Source: Nereida ignava
Lineage (GTDB): Bacteria; Pseudomonadota; Alphaproteobacteria; Rhodobacterales; Rhodobacteraceae
Direction: 5' to 3'
DNA: 64,000 bases
NCBI RefSeq assembly: GCF_001049735.1
Contig: NZ_CVPC01000002.1
Coordinates: 351,759-415,758, forward strand
Part shown: piece by piece, positions 35,047 through 43,223 of the stretch
How positions within the stretch are numbered: the first letter of the stretch is position 1
Layout: the number at the start of each line of letters is the position of its first letter
The notes under the pieces: generated by a model
Told to the model about the DNA's origin: nothing
What the model saw: the letters and a program-made list of their open reading frames with translations, nothing else
Databases searched by the model: none
Made by a program: the position numbers and the translations under genes

Positions 35047-35580
35047 TTAGCCACATTTGCGCAGGTATGTCCACGTCGGGACTGCCGCATCGCGGGCCAC
35101 GCAAAAGACCTCAGCATCCCCAAGATACTGAAAGCCACAATGGGTCAGTACTTTGCCACTGGCGGGATTATCTTGAAAGACTTGGCCGAAAAGCGTTTCA
35201 GCGCCCTGCGGGTTTGCCTCCACAATGGCACCAAGGGCTTCGGACGCAAAACCAGTGTTCCAAAACGCAGGAGCAACCCAGTAGCCAATCTCGGATTGTC
35301 GGTCGTCCAGACGCTTAAGTGCGATCACACCCAAAACTTCGGCCAGCCCATGATCAGAGCCGTCCATGACCCAAATGTCATGCTCACTATTTTCGGCCAA
35401 GCCGCGGTCAATAAACGCCTTGGTAGCACCGGGCGGCAGCGGATGAGGGATGGATTCAGTGTTGCGGGCCAAACGCTCGTCACTTGTGTACATCTTGATC
35501 AAGCCACGATCAGAGGCCCGCAAGGGGCGCAAAACGAAACGATCACATAAAATGACGGATGCGTTTGTATCGACATTCAT
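35047..35580 (-). CDS. GNAT acetyltransferase of the RimJ/RimL type
   Basis: 177 residues. ASVILCDRFVLRPLRASDRGLI at the start, LAEVLGVIALKRLDDRQSEIGYWV near 80 and NTGFASEALGAIVEA near 110 are the usual segments of the RimJ/RimL GNAT subgroup that binds acetyl-CoA. Such enzymes acetylate protein N-termini or small molecules; no substrate can be given. It lies between rpmA and obg, an insertion into the common rplU-rpmA-obg order, and after a terminator. Confidence 0.8.
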   Translation of the reverse strand: MNVDTNASVILCDRFVLRPLRASDRGLIKMYTSDERLARNTESIPHPLPPGATKAFIDRGLAENSEHDIWVMDGSDHGLAEVLGVIALKRLDDRQSEIGYWVAPAFWNTGFASEALGAIVEANPQGAETLFGQVFQDNPASGKVLTHCGFQYLGDAEVFCVARDAAVPTWTYLRKCG

Positions 35581-35713
35581 GACGATGACCTTTCGTTTGT
35601 TCGCGCATCAAGCAGCGCTAAATTAGTGTCACGGAGATAAGTTGCAGAGCACTTAATGAGCCCGGATAAAGCACTGAGAATATGCAAGAATTGCAAAAGT
35701 AATGTGACAAAAG

Positions 35714-35744
35714 AAAAGGGACCGGCCTAATGGCCGATCCCTTT
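35714..35744 (-). terminator. Terminator after rpmA
   Basis: AAAGGGA (35715-35721) pairs with TCCCTTT (35738-35744), and inside it CGGCC (35723-35727) pairs with GGCCG (35732-35736) around TAAT. On the minus strand the stem is followed by TTTCTTTTGT. It separates rplU-rpmA from the GNAT and obg genes. Confidence 0.75.
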
Positions 35745-35767
35745 AAATTTCTTAGGACGTCGGCTGT

Positions 35768-36037
35768 TTATTCAGCAGCTTCCGCGAGCGGAGTGACAGA
35801 TACGAAAGTACGCTTTTTCAGACCCTTGTGGAACTGGATGTTACCTTCGACAGTCGCAAAGATTGTGTGATCTTTGCCCATGCCAACACCTTCGCCCGGC
35901 CACACTTTTGTGCCGCGCTGACGGATGATGATGTTACCTGGAATGACAGCTTCGCCGCCAAACTTTTTCACGCCCAAGCGACGTCCAGCGGAGTCGCGAC
36001 CGTTGCGGGATGAGCCGCCTGCTTTTTTGTGTGCCAT
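35768..36037 (-). CDS. rpmA: 50S ribosomal protein L27
   Basis: 89 residues, full length. [20 protein letters not shown] at the start and [20 protein letters not shown] are the L27 signature. The N-terminus reaches toward the peptidyl-transferase centre. It follows rplU by six bases. Confidence 0.97.
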   Translation of the reverse strand: MAHKKAGGSSRNGRDSAGRRLGVKKFGGEAVIPGNIIIRQRGTKVWPGEGVGMGKDHTIFATVEGNIQFHKGLKKRTFVSVTPLAEAAE

Positions 36038-36043
36038 CTGGAA

Positions 36044-36751
36044 TTACTCCTGTTCAGCTGCGAACTGTGTTGCTTGTGCAACCCAGTCGTCACGTTCGAT
36101 ACGGCCTTTGAACGACAGTTTGTCATCCATATAGGCAATCTCTTCTGCACCCCAACCGAGGATCTGGTCAAAGTGGAATACGCCGTTCTCGTGGAGAAGA
36201 CCTTCCAATTTCGGACCTACACCAGAGATCTTTTTCAGATCATCAGCTTTGCCACCGCGTGCTTCGGTCAGCAGGTTGCTTGGCTTGCTGCCAGTCGCGG
36301 CGTCAGCTTTTGCTTCTGCCTTGGCTGCTTTTGGAGCCGCTGCCTTCTTTGGCGCTGCTTTTTTCGCAGCAGGTGCTGCTGCCGCAACAGCCGCACCAGA
36401 CACGGAACCCGCACCGATCGCAGCTTTTACACCAGTTTTGTCCGCGCCTTTTTCCAGCAACTCGGTTACACGAAGGAGCGTCAGTTGCTGACGGTGGCCC
36501 TTGGTGCGTTTTGAGCTGTGCTTACGGCGACGTTTGACAAAGTTGATCGTCTTTTCACCTTTGATTTGGTCAATCACTTCTGCTTGCACAGCAGCGCCAT
36601 CGACCAAAGGTGCGCCAACATTGGCACCGATCATCAGAATTTCGTTGAATTGAACGGTTTCACCCGCATCAGCAGCCAGCTTTTCCACACGCAGCACATC
36701 GCCGCTTGTGACTTTGTATTGCTTGCCGCCGGTTTTCATAACCGCAAACAT
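36044..36751 (-). CDS. rplU: 50S ribosomal protein L21 with C-terminal helix-hairpin-helix extension
   Basis: Start set at ATG 36751 (MFAVMKTGGKQYK), eight bases after AAGGA; ATG 36760 is too close to that site. 235 residues against about 103 for L21. Residues 1-103 are a normal L21 (KRRRKHSSKRTKGHRQQLTLLRV near 73-95). Residues 104-165 are an Ala/Lys/Pro-rich linker. Residues 168-235 hold DDLKKISGVGPKLEGLLHENGV and FDQILGW, a helix-hairpin-helix domain like those in DNA-binding and some Complex I-associated proteins. The extension occurs in related Rhodobacterales; its job is unknown. Confidence 0.92.
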   Translation of the reverse strand: MFAVMKTGGKQYKVTSGDVLRVEKLAADAGETVQFNEILMIGANVGAPLVDGAAVQAEVIDQIKGEKTINFVKRRRKHSSKRTKGHRQQLTLLRVTELLEKGADKTGVKAAIGAGSVSGAAVAAAAPAAKKAAPKKAAAPKAAKAEAKADAATGSKPSNLLTEARGGKADDLKKISGVGPKLEGLLHENGVFHFDQILGWGAEEIAYMDDKLSFKGRIERDDWVAQATQFAAEQE

Positions 36752-36845
36752 GTGCGTCATCCTTGTCTAACCGCGTCATCAGGTCCCCCTTGGGGCGTTC
36801 ACCGCAAAATTTGCGACCCTTAAACAGCGCGCCCCGATGTCGGGA
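36752..36845 (-). promoter_or_regulatory. Structured leader region of rplU-rpmA
   Basis: The 94 bases upstream of rplU hold three inverted repeats: CCCC/GGGG at about 36785-36795, the near-palindrome CGCAAAATTTGCG at 36803-36815, and CCCCGATGTCGGG at about 36832-36844. Such structure is common in r-protein leaders, where L21 leaders are known in other bacteria. Whether it binds L21 here is not shown. Confidence 0.3.
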
Positions 36846-36982
36846 CTGTCATTAAAATAACCCGCTCGCGGAATCCTCCCGCGACAGGAATGTCTTGTAT
36901 GCCTTCGTGAGGTTTACACGTCAAGAGTTAAAGGGCAGCGTGAAAAGACAGCCTTTGCGCAGCTTGCCCCCGCCGATCAAAG

Positions 36983-37816
36983 TTAAAGCTCTTCTGCCAA
37001 TATATAGCCGGCAACGCTTTGGCCCAACTCACGGCTTATGGCGACATACATTTGATCAAAGCTTTCAAACAGGGCCGCATTCATTGCGCGACCTTCAGCA
37101 GTGGCCATGATCTGCTCATAGGCATTCAGCCCCTCAACCCCGAGGGGTTGATACGCCATCAACAAGTAAGAATAGAGCCACTCTTCTGTATTGGCGCGGA
37201 TTTCAGGCTCTTGGGCCCAGACATCGGCCAAAATATCGCTCTCTGACATACGCGAAGATAACGCACCGCCATCAATCATGCCTGTATAAAATGCAAAGTT
37301 AGAATTGAGCGCGCCTGCTACGTTGGCCTCCACATAATCATTTGTTGCGACAAACGATTTCACGGCCGCGAGCATCGGATCATCCTCGGCCTCTCTGTCT
37401 TGATACTGCGCAATGGCACCCTCTTCTATCGCCTCATCAAGGAACGCGACACGCGCTGAATACTCCAGCTCCACAATGTCCTGACCCAAGTCAGATTCGA
37501 AAAACACCACAAGCGGGCCCATATCGCGGTCACCTAATGTGGCTACAAAAGTGTCACGCATCCCGTCGATCATTTTATCTTGATCGTAAACCCGCGCAAC
37601 TTCGCTGGGCCATTCGGGAATACTGCGCCCCGGCATCATCTCGTCCCCAAGTGAGGCACCATAGGCCAGCCCTTCTTCACGCATAACAGAGATAATTTTG
37701 CCAAGCTTCATAACGTCAAACAAAGCACTCGCCGAGCTTTGCTGCGCGAAACTGATGTTGGTCAGTGAGAATGTCACGGCAATGGAAAGCGGCGCGACAA
37801 GGCTGCGGAAAATCAT
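36983..37816 (-). CDS. Secreted DUF2059 protein
   Basis: 277 residues with a signal peptide (MIFRSLVAPLSIAVTFSLTN, cleavage near FAQQ). Two similar helical parts are visible, MKLGKIISVMREEGLAYG near 37 and the VVFFESDLGQDIVELEYSAR segment near 103, the latter typical for DUF2059 (F-x-S-x-x-G). Function unknown; periplasmic. Stands alone between rplU and the regulator gene. Confidence 0.7.
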   Translation of the reverse strand: MIFRSLVAPLSIAVTFSLTNISFAQQSSASALFDVMKLGKIISVMREEGLAYGASLGDEMMPGRSIPEWPSEVARVYDQDKMIDGMRDTFVATLGDRDMGPLVVFFESDLGQDIVELEYSARVAFLDEAIEEGAIAQYQDREAEDDPMLAAVKSFVATNDYVEANVAGALNSNFAFYTGMIDGGALSSRMSESDILADVWAQEPEIRANTEEWLYSYLLMAYQPLGVEGLNAYEQIMATAEGRAMNAALFESFDQMYVAISRELGQSVAGYILAEEL

Positions 37817-37941
37817 GAAGGCTCCTAAATCATATGGGTTAGTAAATATGATGTGGGATCAGATTTTCCAGACCTTAAAACTTGCTGCGGAACAATTATC
37901 CGCACCAAACGTACTTACGCGGCGGCCGTGGGTGATGCTGT

Positions 37942-38580
37942 CTAGGCGATTTGCTCACGCAGGGCGATCACAGCCGCTTGGGTGCGGTTCTTTGCACCCA
38001 TTTTACTACAAATTCCGCGCATGTGCATTTTGATCGTCACTTCGGTCATTTCCATGTCACGTGCGATCTCTTTATTGGACAGCCCTGCGCATACTTTCCG
38101 CAAGACCCGCAACTCATTCGCAGACATGCCGAAGTTGACCTCATCACCTGTTTCCGCCGCTGTACTTAGAAAAGACGATGGTACAAAGACTTCACCCGAG
38201 GCCACCAAACGGATTGTGTTCAACAGTGATTTGAACGGTAAAGTCTTGGGGATGTAGCCTTTGGCACCCACATCAAGCGCATCTTTTACATATGCATCAG
38301 AGGCGCTGCCCGAGAAAATCACAATCGATGTTTTTGGAAATTTTTGGACAAGCGTTTCGATACACTCAAGGCCCTTCATGCCGGGCATATTGACGTCCAG
38401 CAGCACCACATCAAACGACTTTCCGCTTTCAAGGACGGCCAGCGCATCATCATAACTTGGGACCGGTGTGATATCGAAATCAGGCTGCGCTTCTATGAAC
38501 GCCCCAATCATGTCCCGCACAAGCTGATGATCATCTGCGATCAACACCGAAATGACCGAGCTATTCTCTGAACCAAACAT
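37942..38580 (-). CDS. NarL/LuxR-family response regulator
   Basis: Start set at ATG 38580. 212 residues. Receiver with acidic pair in IADDHQ (15-17), phospho-acceptor D62 in LLDVNMPG and K112 in YIPKTLPF. The C-terminal LuxR-type helix-turn-helix is in MSANELRVLRKVCAGLSNKEIARDMEMTEVTIKMHM. It should bind DNA when phosphorylated, probably by the hybrid kinase encoded 0.8 kb away on the other strand. Divergent promoter region 38581-38789 lies between it and the molybdopterin-fold gene. Confidence 0.88.
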   Translation of the reverse strand: MFGSENSSVISVLIADDHQLVRDMIGAFIEAQPDFDITPVPSYDDALAVLESGKSFDVVLLDVNMPGMKGLECIETLVQKFPKTSIVIFSGSASDAYVKDALDVGAKGYIPKTLPFKSLLNTIRLVASGEVFVPSSFLSTAAETGDEVNFGMSANELRVLRKVCAGLSNKEIARDMEMTEVTIKMHMRGICSKMGAKNRTQAAVIALREQIA

Positions 38581-38789
38581 CCGTAACGCGCCCCTACACT
38601 GAAGTATCACAAAGCAGTGATTACTATCTAATTCTATGCCTAGCAGATTGAAATAACACCAAGCTCACCCTTTCGGCAATTTATGATTGTCTAAGGATTA
38701 TTACTTGTATCTTAAGATAGTATTAGGTTCTTTGAAACGATGTGTCAGACAGACACGGTGTTAAATAGCTATTACGAGGAGAGCGTGTA

Positions 38790-39341
38790 ATGCTCCGCAA
38801 TTCTAACAAGTCGGTATCTAGTTTCAATCAAAGCCGCCGAAATCTGCTTCTATCTACACCGTTTATACTTGCCGCCACGCAGCTTGGCGCAAAAACCAGC
38901 CTTGCACAGCCAACCCAAGCAACATTGCTGCGCGTGGATGGGGACATCGCGCTGACAAATGCGGGCGATGCTGCCGTCTTTGACGCGCAAATGCTTGATG
39001 CCCTTCCGCAAATTTCGTTTACCACATCAACAATCTGGACCGACAAGCCGCGCACGTTCTCTGGCCCTGCCCTGTTTGATGTACTCAAACACGTTGGCAG
39101 CGACGCCGCGCAAGTCACAGCGACGGCGGCGAACAACTATTCTGTCGATATCGATCGCGCACTTATCGAGGAACGTGCCCCTATCATCGCAAACCGTATC
39201 GATGGTGAAGCGTTCAGTATTCGGGAAAATGGTCCTCTTTGGGTGGTGTTTCCCTATGATGAAGACCCGAAATATCGCACTGAACCGATCTATGCGGTGA
39301 GTGTTTGGCAACTGGAGCGACTGACTGTTACGCAGATTTAG
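38790..39341 (+). CDS. Exported molybdopterin-oxidoreductase-fold protein lacking cysteine
   Basis: 183 residues. A twin-arginine-like signal SRRNLLLSTPF (15-25) followed by a hydrophobic stretch ends near SLAQ. The mature part (FSGPALFDVLKHVG near 90, IDGEAFSIRENGPLWVVFPYD near 138, the YAVSVWQLERLTV end) matches the sulfite-oxidase-type molybdopterin domain. The protein contains no cysteine, so the conserved Mo-ligating cysteine is missing. It starts 209 bases from the divergent response regulator and stops four bases before the hybrid kinase, so I infer a sensory or ligand-binding role for the kinase. Confidence 0.7.
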   Translation: MLRNSNKSVSSFNQSRRNLLLSTPFILAATQLGAKTSLAQPTQATLLRVDGDIALTNAGDAAVFDAQMLDALPQISFTTSTIWTDKPRTFSGPALFDVLKHVGSDAAQVTATAANNYSVDIDRALIEERAPIIANRIDGEAFSIRENGPLWVVFPYDEDPKYRTEPIYAVSVWQLERLTVTQI

Positions 39342-39345
39342 ACCC

Positions 39346-42015
39346 ATGTTCCAACGTAACATCGAAGCAGTGCGGGCGGATGGCCGCGCCGTTCGCTCTG
39401 CTTTAGCGATCTCATTATGCTTGACAGTCTTGGGCATGGCTCTCGTCGGGTACTACTACACCGGCCTAAAGGCATCTGCTGAGAAGTTTCGATACGCCAC
39501 CTCTGACAATGTTACCTGGACGATCGTTCAGGTCGAGGTGGACTATCACAACCTACGCCTTGCAATTGCACGCGAGCTTGCACAAAGCAGCAACGCTGCG
39601 GTGCGCACACGCAACACCATCGTCGCCGACCTTTCAGGTATAGATGCAACGCCAATCAAACGCGCTTTTGACATCTATTATAGCCGCGTGGACGCCAGTC
39701 GTTTCATTTACGAAGGTGCACTTTCTGGTGGGAACGGAGAACTCAGCGATATCATCACACGGCTCTACCAAAGCAAAGAGGCAATGGCTGGGATCATAGA
39801 CAGCTGGAGCAGTCCAAGCCGTGCAGACCTTGAACAGCTTCTTGCGATGGCAGACGCGTCTCAGAATGATGTCCGTCAATACGCTATCCAAGCACTTCAG
39901 GTGCTGGTGAATGACGCCGCAGACGAGCGTAACGAGCACCTTGGCATGCTTCAAAACTACGCCAGTTTACTGATTTTGATCGTGGCCCTGCTGCTCGGAA
40001 TGCTGGCCGTATCATGGGCGCTCCAGCGCCGCCTAAAGAGCAAAGCGGTGATCACCGAACGCATTGCCTACAACCTAAATCGCATCGTCGAAGCCAGCCA
40101 GGATGCTGTCGTTATTGCGGATGGATCAGGCTACATCAAACAGTACAATGCCGCCGCCGAGAGTATTTTTGGCTACACCGAAGCCGAAGCTTTGGGGCAA
40201 CCTGTTCACGAGTTGCTCATTCCCGAACAGTACCAAGCAGAATACTCCGAGCGCTTGCAATTTCTGTCCAACGGTGGCCAAGGCGAAGTCGTAGACAACG
40301 GACGGCACATCTTCAAAGTCCGCGACAAACGGGGCCGTGAATTTCCAGCAGAAACCACAATCGCGTCCAGCAAAGATGCCGATGACAACTCTTTGTTTAT
40401 CGGCATTCTGCGCGATATTTCTGAGCGCATTGAGAATGAAGAAAAACTGCACGAAGCTGTGGATGCAGCCAAACGCGACGCTTTGGCGAAAGAACAATTT
40501 CTTGCTGTTATGAGCCACGAAATGCGCACCCCGCTGCAGGGCGTGCTGGCAACTTTTGACCTTCTGGCTGACGATGAAGCAACGCAAGATTTGCGTGACT
40601 TGATTGGCTTGGGCAAGCGCTCAGGCATGAAAGCACTTGAACAGGTCAACAACACCCTTGAATTGGCCCGGCTCAGCGATTCAGAAAAAAGCGCGCAAGA
40701 TGTGTCGCACGCGGATGCGCTAAACCCGCAAGACCTTGTGCAGCGGCTTGTGGACCTGCTGGAGCCTCTGCTGTTGAAGCAAGGAAACACCATCAGCTTT
40801 ACATCAAACTGGCCAAACCACCTGAATATTTTGGCCAATCAGAGCCTGTTGGAATCCGTGCTTGAGAACCTGATGGCCAATGCGAATAAATTTACCGCAA
40901 ACGGTCGGATCTGCGTCGACCTTAACGGTCATACAGACGGCGATGACATCGACCTGCGGATCACCGTAACAGATAACGGGATTGGCATTGCGCCTGAAAA
41001 AATTGACAGCATTTTTGATGACTTTGCAACGGGCGATGCGGGCTACACCCGCACTTCCGAGGGCACAGGGCTTGGTCTTGGCATCGTTAAACGCGCCACT
41101 GAAAAATTAGGCGGGCAAATCGCGGTTAAAAGCGCACCGCAAAAAGGAAGCGCGTTCACGTTTAGCGGCACATTCAAACATGTTCCAAGCGGTTATTTCA
41201 CCTCTGCCGGTTCAGCGATAACGCCAGAAATAAGCGAGCATCGTGCCCCCCAAAACCGCAACAAGCCACATGTGCTGGTTGTCGATGATAACGCAACTAA
41301 TCACACGCTGATCGGGCGAATGTTGGAGCGGCTTGAGTGCAGCTATGATTTCGCCGAAGATGGGCAAGAAGCTGTCGACAAATGCGCGATCACGCAATTT
41401 GATTTAATCTTGATGGACCTCAGCATGCCGCGGATGAACGGCATTGAGGCGGCCCAAGTCATTCTAGGCAATCAAGTCCCCCAAGGACCCATAGTTTGCA
41501 TCACCGCCCATAACGGCGGGGATACGCTGCAACAGGTACTTGATGCGGGCATGAGTGACTATCTGATCAAACCGATCAGGCTCAACAATCTGTCGCAACT
41601 TTTGGACAAGACCGTCTTTGCGGGACAGCAAGGACCGAACACTCCCTTGCCCACCGAACCTGCACGACAAGAGGCAGATTTGGACGCCCTAAGCGAGTTG
41701 CGCTCCACACTTGGCGCAGATCAAGCGTTGTCTATTTTGGCGCAATTCGAGCAAACCACCCAAGAAGAACTGGCGGGCCTACGAGCCAGTTTAGGCACAG
41801 CATCCGAACAGCAAACAATAGCCACCATCCACAGCATGGCCGGCAGTGCTGCGATGATCGGCGCAACAGCGCTACACAAAACGCTGCTAGCCGCGGAAAA
41901 CGAGCCTACATTGATTAACGATGCCCTGTTGACCGAATGTCAGAGCTTACTAGGGTCGTTTTGCACCTACGCCCGCCGGCATTTCAAACCCACTGACAGA
42001 GAAGCTGCTGAATAG
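39346..42015 (+). CDS. Hybrid sensor histidine kinase (TM-PAS-HisKA-HATPase-REC-Hpt)
   Basis: 889 residues. Membrane segments at about 19-38 and 206-226 enclose a periplasmic helical region. A PAS domain (243-365) follows. HisKA has phospho-accepting H391 in SHEMRTPLQG. The ATPase part shows NANKF near 512, DNGIGI at 543-548 and GTGLGLGI near 573-580. The receiver (641-755) has D691 in LMDLSMP and K742. An Hpt domain (775-875) has H829 in IHSMAGSA. All phosphorelay residues are present, so the protein can carry out a full internal relay to a separate regulator, most simply the NarL-type protein nearby. Confidence 0.92.
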   Translation: MFQRNIEAVRADGRAVRSALAISLCLTVLGMALVGYYYTGLKASAEKFRYATSDNVTWTIVQVEVDYHNLRLAIARELAQSSNAAVRTRNTIVADLSGIDATPIKRAFDIYYSRVDASRFIYEGALSGGNGELSDIITRLYQSKEAMAGIIDSWSSPSRADLEQLLAMADASQNDVRQYAIQALQVLVNDAADERNEHLGMLQNYASLLILIVALLLGMLAVSWALQRRLKSKAVITERIAYNLNRIVEASQDAVVIADGSGYIKQYNAAAESIFGYTEAEALGQPVHELLIPEQYQAEYSERLQFLSNGGQGEVVDNGRHIFKVRDKRGREFPAETTIASSKDADDNSLFIGILRDISERIENEEKLHEAVDAAKRDALAKEQFLAVMSHEMRTPLQGVLATFDLLADDEATQDLRDLIGLGKRSGMKALEQVNNTLELARLSDSEKSAQDVSHADALNPQDLVQRLVDLLEPLLLKQGNTISFTSNWPNHLNILANQSLLESVLENLMANANKFTANGRICVDLNGHTDGDDIDLRITVTDNGIGIAPEKIDSIFDDFATGDAGYTRTSEGTGLGLGIVKRATEKLGGQIAVKSAPQKGSAFTFSGTFKHVPSGYFTSAGSAITPEISEHRAPQNRNKPHVLVVDDNATNHTLIGRMLERLECSYDFAEDGQEAVDKCAITQFDLILMDLSMPRMNGIEAAQVILGNQVPQGPIVCITAHNGGDTLQQVLDAGMSDYLIKPIRLNNLSQLLDKTVFAGQQGPNTPLPTEPARQEADLDALSELRSTLGADQALSILAQFEQTTQEELAGLRASLGTASEQQTIATIHSMAGSAAMIGATALHKTLLAAENEPTLINDALLTECQSLLGSFCTYARRHFKPTDREAAE

Positions 42016-42017
42016 TC

Positions 42018-42500
42018 TCAGGAGGCCTCTGCGTGATTACAATGCGCAGCGGCCAGCCCTGCGGCCAAGCGTTCACCACTAAGCGGCGCACGAAGCGTTG
42101 CATCTGCAATGGCGCGGCGGTGACTGCCCAGCTCATCATTCAGCACAGTCCGTGAGACAATAAGCACACTGGGATCAGGGCACATGCGGCGAAACTTGAT
42201 CAGCGCGTCGACCCCAACATCTACGTCCGAAAATCCATCCAGATTGACGATCACAAATGATGACGTTGTGCTGATCATCTGCAGGTCGCGCATCAAGCTT
42301 GCAGTCGCGCAACTCATAACCGGAGAAAGGCCCGCTTGGCGTACCATGTCACGAACGGCCAAAATGTCGTTTTCATCAAAGCCGACGAGACAGGCATTCC
42401 CGCTTAACTGTCCACGCTCAAGGCCGGATACGAAATCAAGCGCAACAACGTTGTCAGAGAAAGCTAGCTTTTTGGCATCTTTTGTCTGGCGTCCCCACAT
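42018..42500 (-). CDS. Degenerate receiver-domain protein
   Basis: 160 residues. Order of strands and helices from about residue 33 (CLVGFDENDILAVRDMVRQAG) fits a response-regulator receiver, with an acidic pair D/E in GFDEND and a possible acceptor aspartate in VIVNLDGF near 87. The conserved lysine near the end is replaced by arginine (TLRAPL near 138). There is no output domain. It converges with the hybrid kinase, their ends two bases apart. It may act as a phosphate sink or a phosphorylation-independent partner. Confidence 0.55.
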   Translation of the reverse strand: MWGRQTKDAKKLAFSDNVVALDFVSGLERGQLSGNACLVGFDENDILAVRDMVRQAGLSPVMSCATASLMRDLQMISTTSSFVIVNLDGFSDVDVGVDALIKFRRMCPDPSVLIVSRTVLNDELGSHRRAIADATLRAPLSGERLAAGLAAAHCNHAEAS

Positions 42501-42656
42501 GGACTATTCACCTTTCACTCACGAGCGGGACGGTATTTTCTAACCGCTTCGCCCAATAAACATTAAGGTTAATAGTATCTTGAGAAGGCTCTCGAAGAAC
42601 TGTGTTTTCGGAGGCTCTGATCATCTTAGGATGACAATTGTATCCAACGATAGTTT

Positions 42657-43223
42657 CTACCGCGCCGCGGCAGAAGTCATTGCCTGACTGATCCCATGAA
42701 AGACCGATCCCGCAGAGGCGCGCGGCGCATATACGCGAACGCGATCGCTTGCCTCAATTAGTAAAAAACAGCCCGTATGATGGATGGAAACGCGGCTCGC
42801 ATAGCCAGCTGAACGAGTTCGCATATCCACGCTACACACCAACTCAAGCACCGCTTCAACTTCGCCAGTCAGGTCAAAAGAGACCCAGCCGTCCGTCTGT
42901 TCCGTGATTGATGCCGTCTCTCCAAAACTGGTTTTCAGTCGGGCTACAATGTCTTCAACGTCAGGGAAATCCGCGCTAAACATCCACTGGTCAGGCCCCA
43001 TCCAAAACGCACTGTAAATATCAGAGGCCAACCAAGCAGCCGGGTCCGGCGCATCGGCTCTCAAGAGATCCGTGATAACCGCACGACATGCCTCATCAAC
43101 ACCAAGTCGCGCCGCAACGCTGGCAAGTGCAATACGCGGACGCTCCGCAAGCTGGCACGACTGTGTGACAAACACGGTTGGCTCAGCCAAACCAAAGGCT
43201 GTGATGGGTGTTAAATCATGCAC
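42657..43223 (-). CDS. soxG: Sarcosine oxidase gamma subunit
   Basis: Start set at GTG 43223, which has AGAGGGAGAG about eight bases upstream and overlaps the soxA stop by eight bases. 188 residues. The protein resembles the GcvT-like fold of SoxG (WLASDIYSAFWMGPDQWMF near 80, DGWVSFDLTG near 125). It completes the four-subunit sarcosine oxidase and is the last gene of soxB-soxD-soxA-soxG. Confidence 0.82.
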   Translation of the reverse strand: MHDLTPITAFGLAEPTVFVTQSCQLAERPRIALASVAARLGVDEACRAVITDLLRADAPDPAAWLASDIYSAFWMGPDQWMFSADFPDVEDIVARLKTSFGETASITEQTDGWVSFDLTGEVEAVLELVCSVDMRTRSAGYASRVSIHHTGCFLLIEASDRVRVYAPRASAGSVFHGISQAMTSAAAR

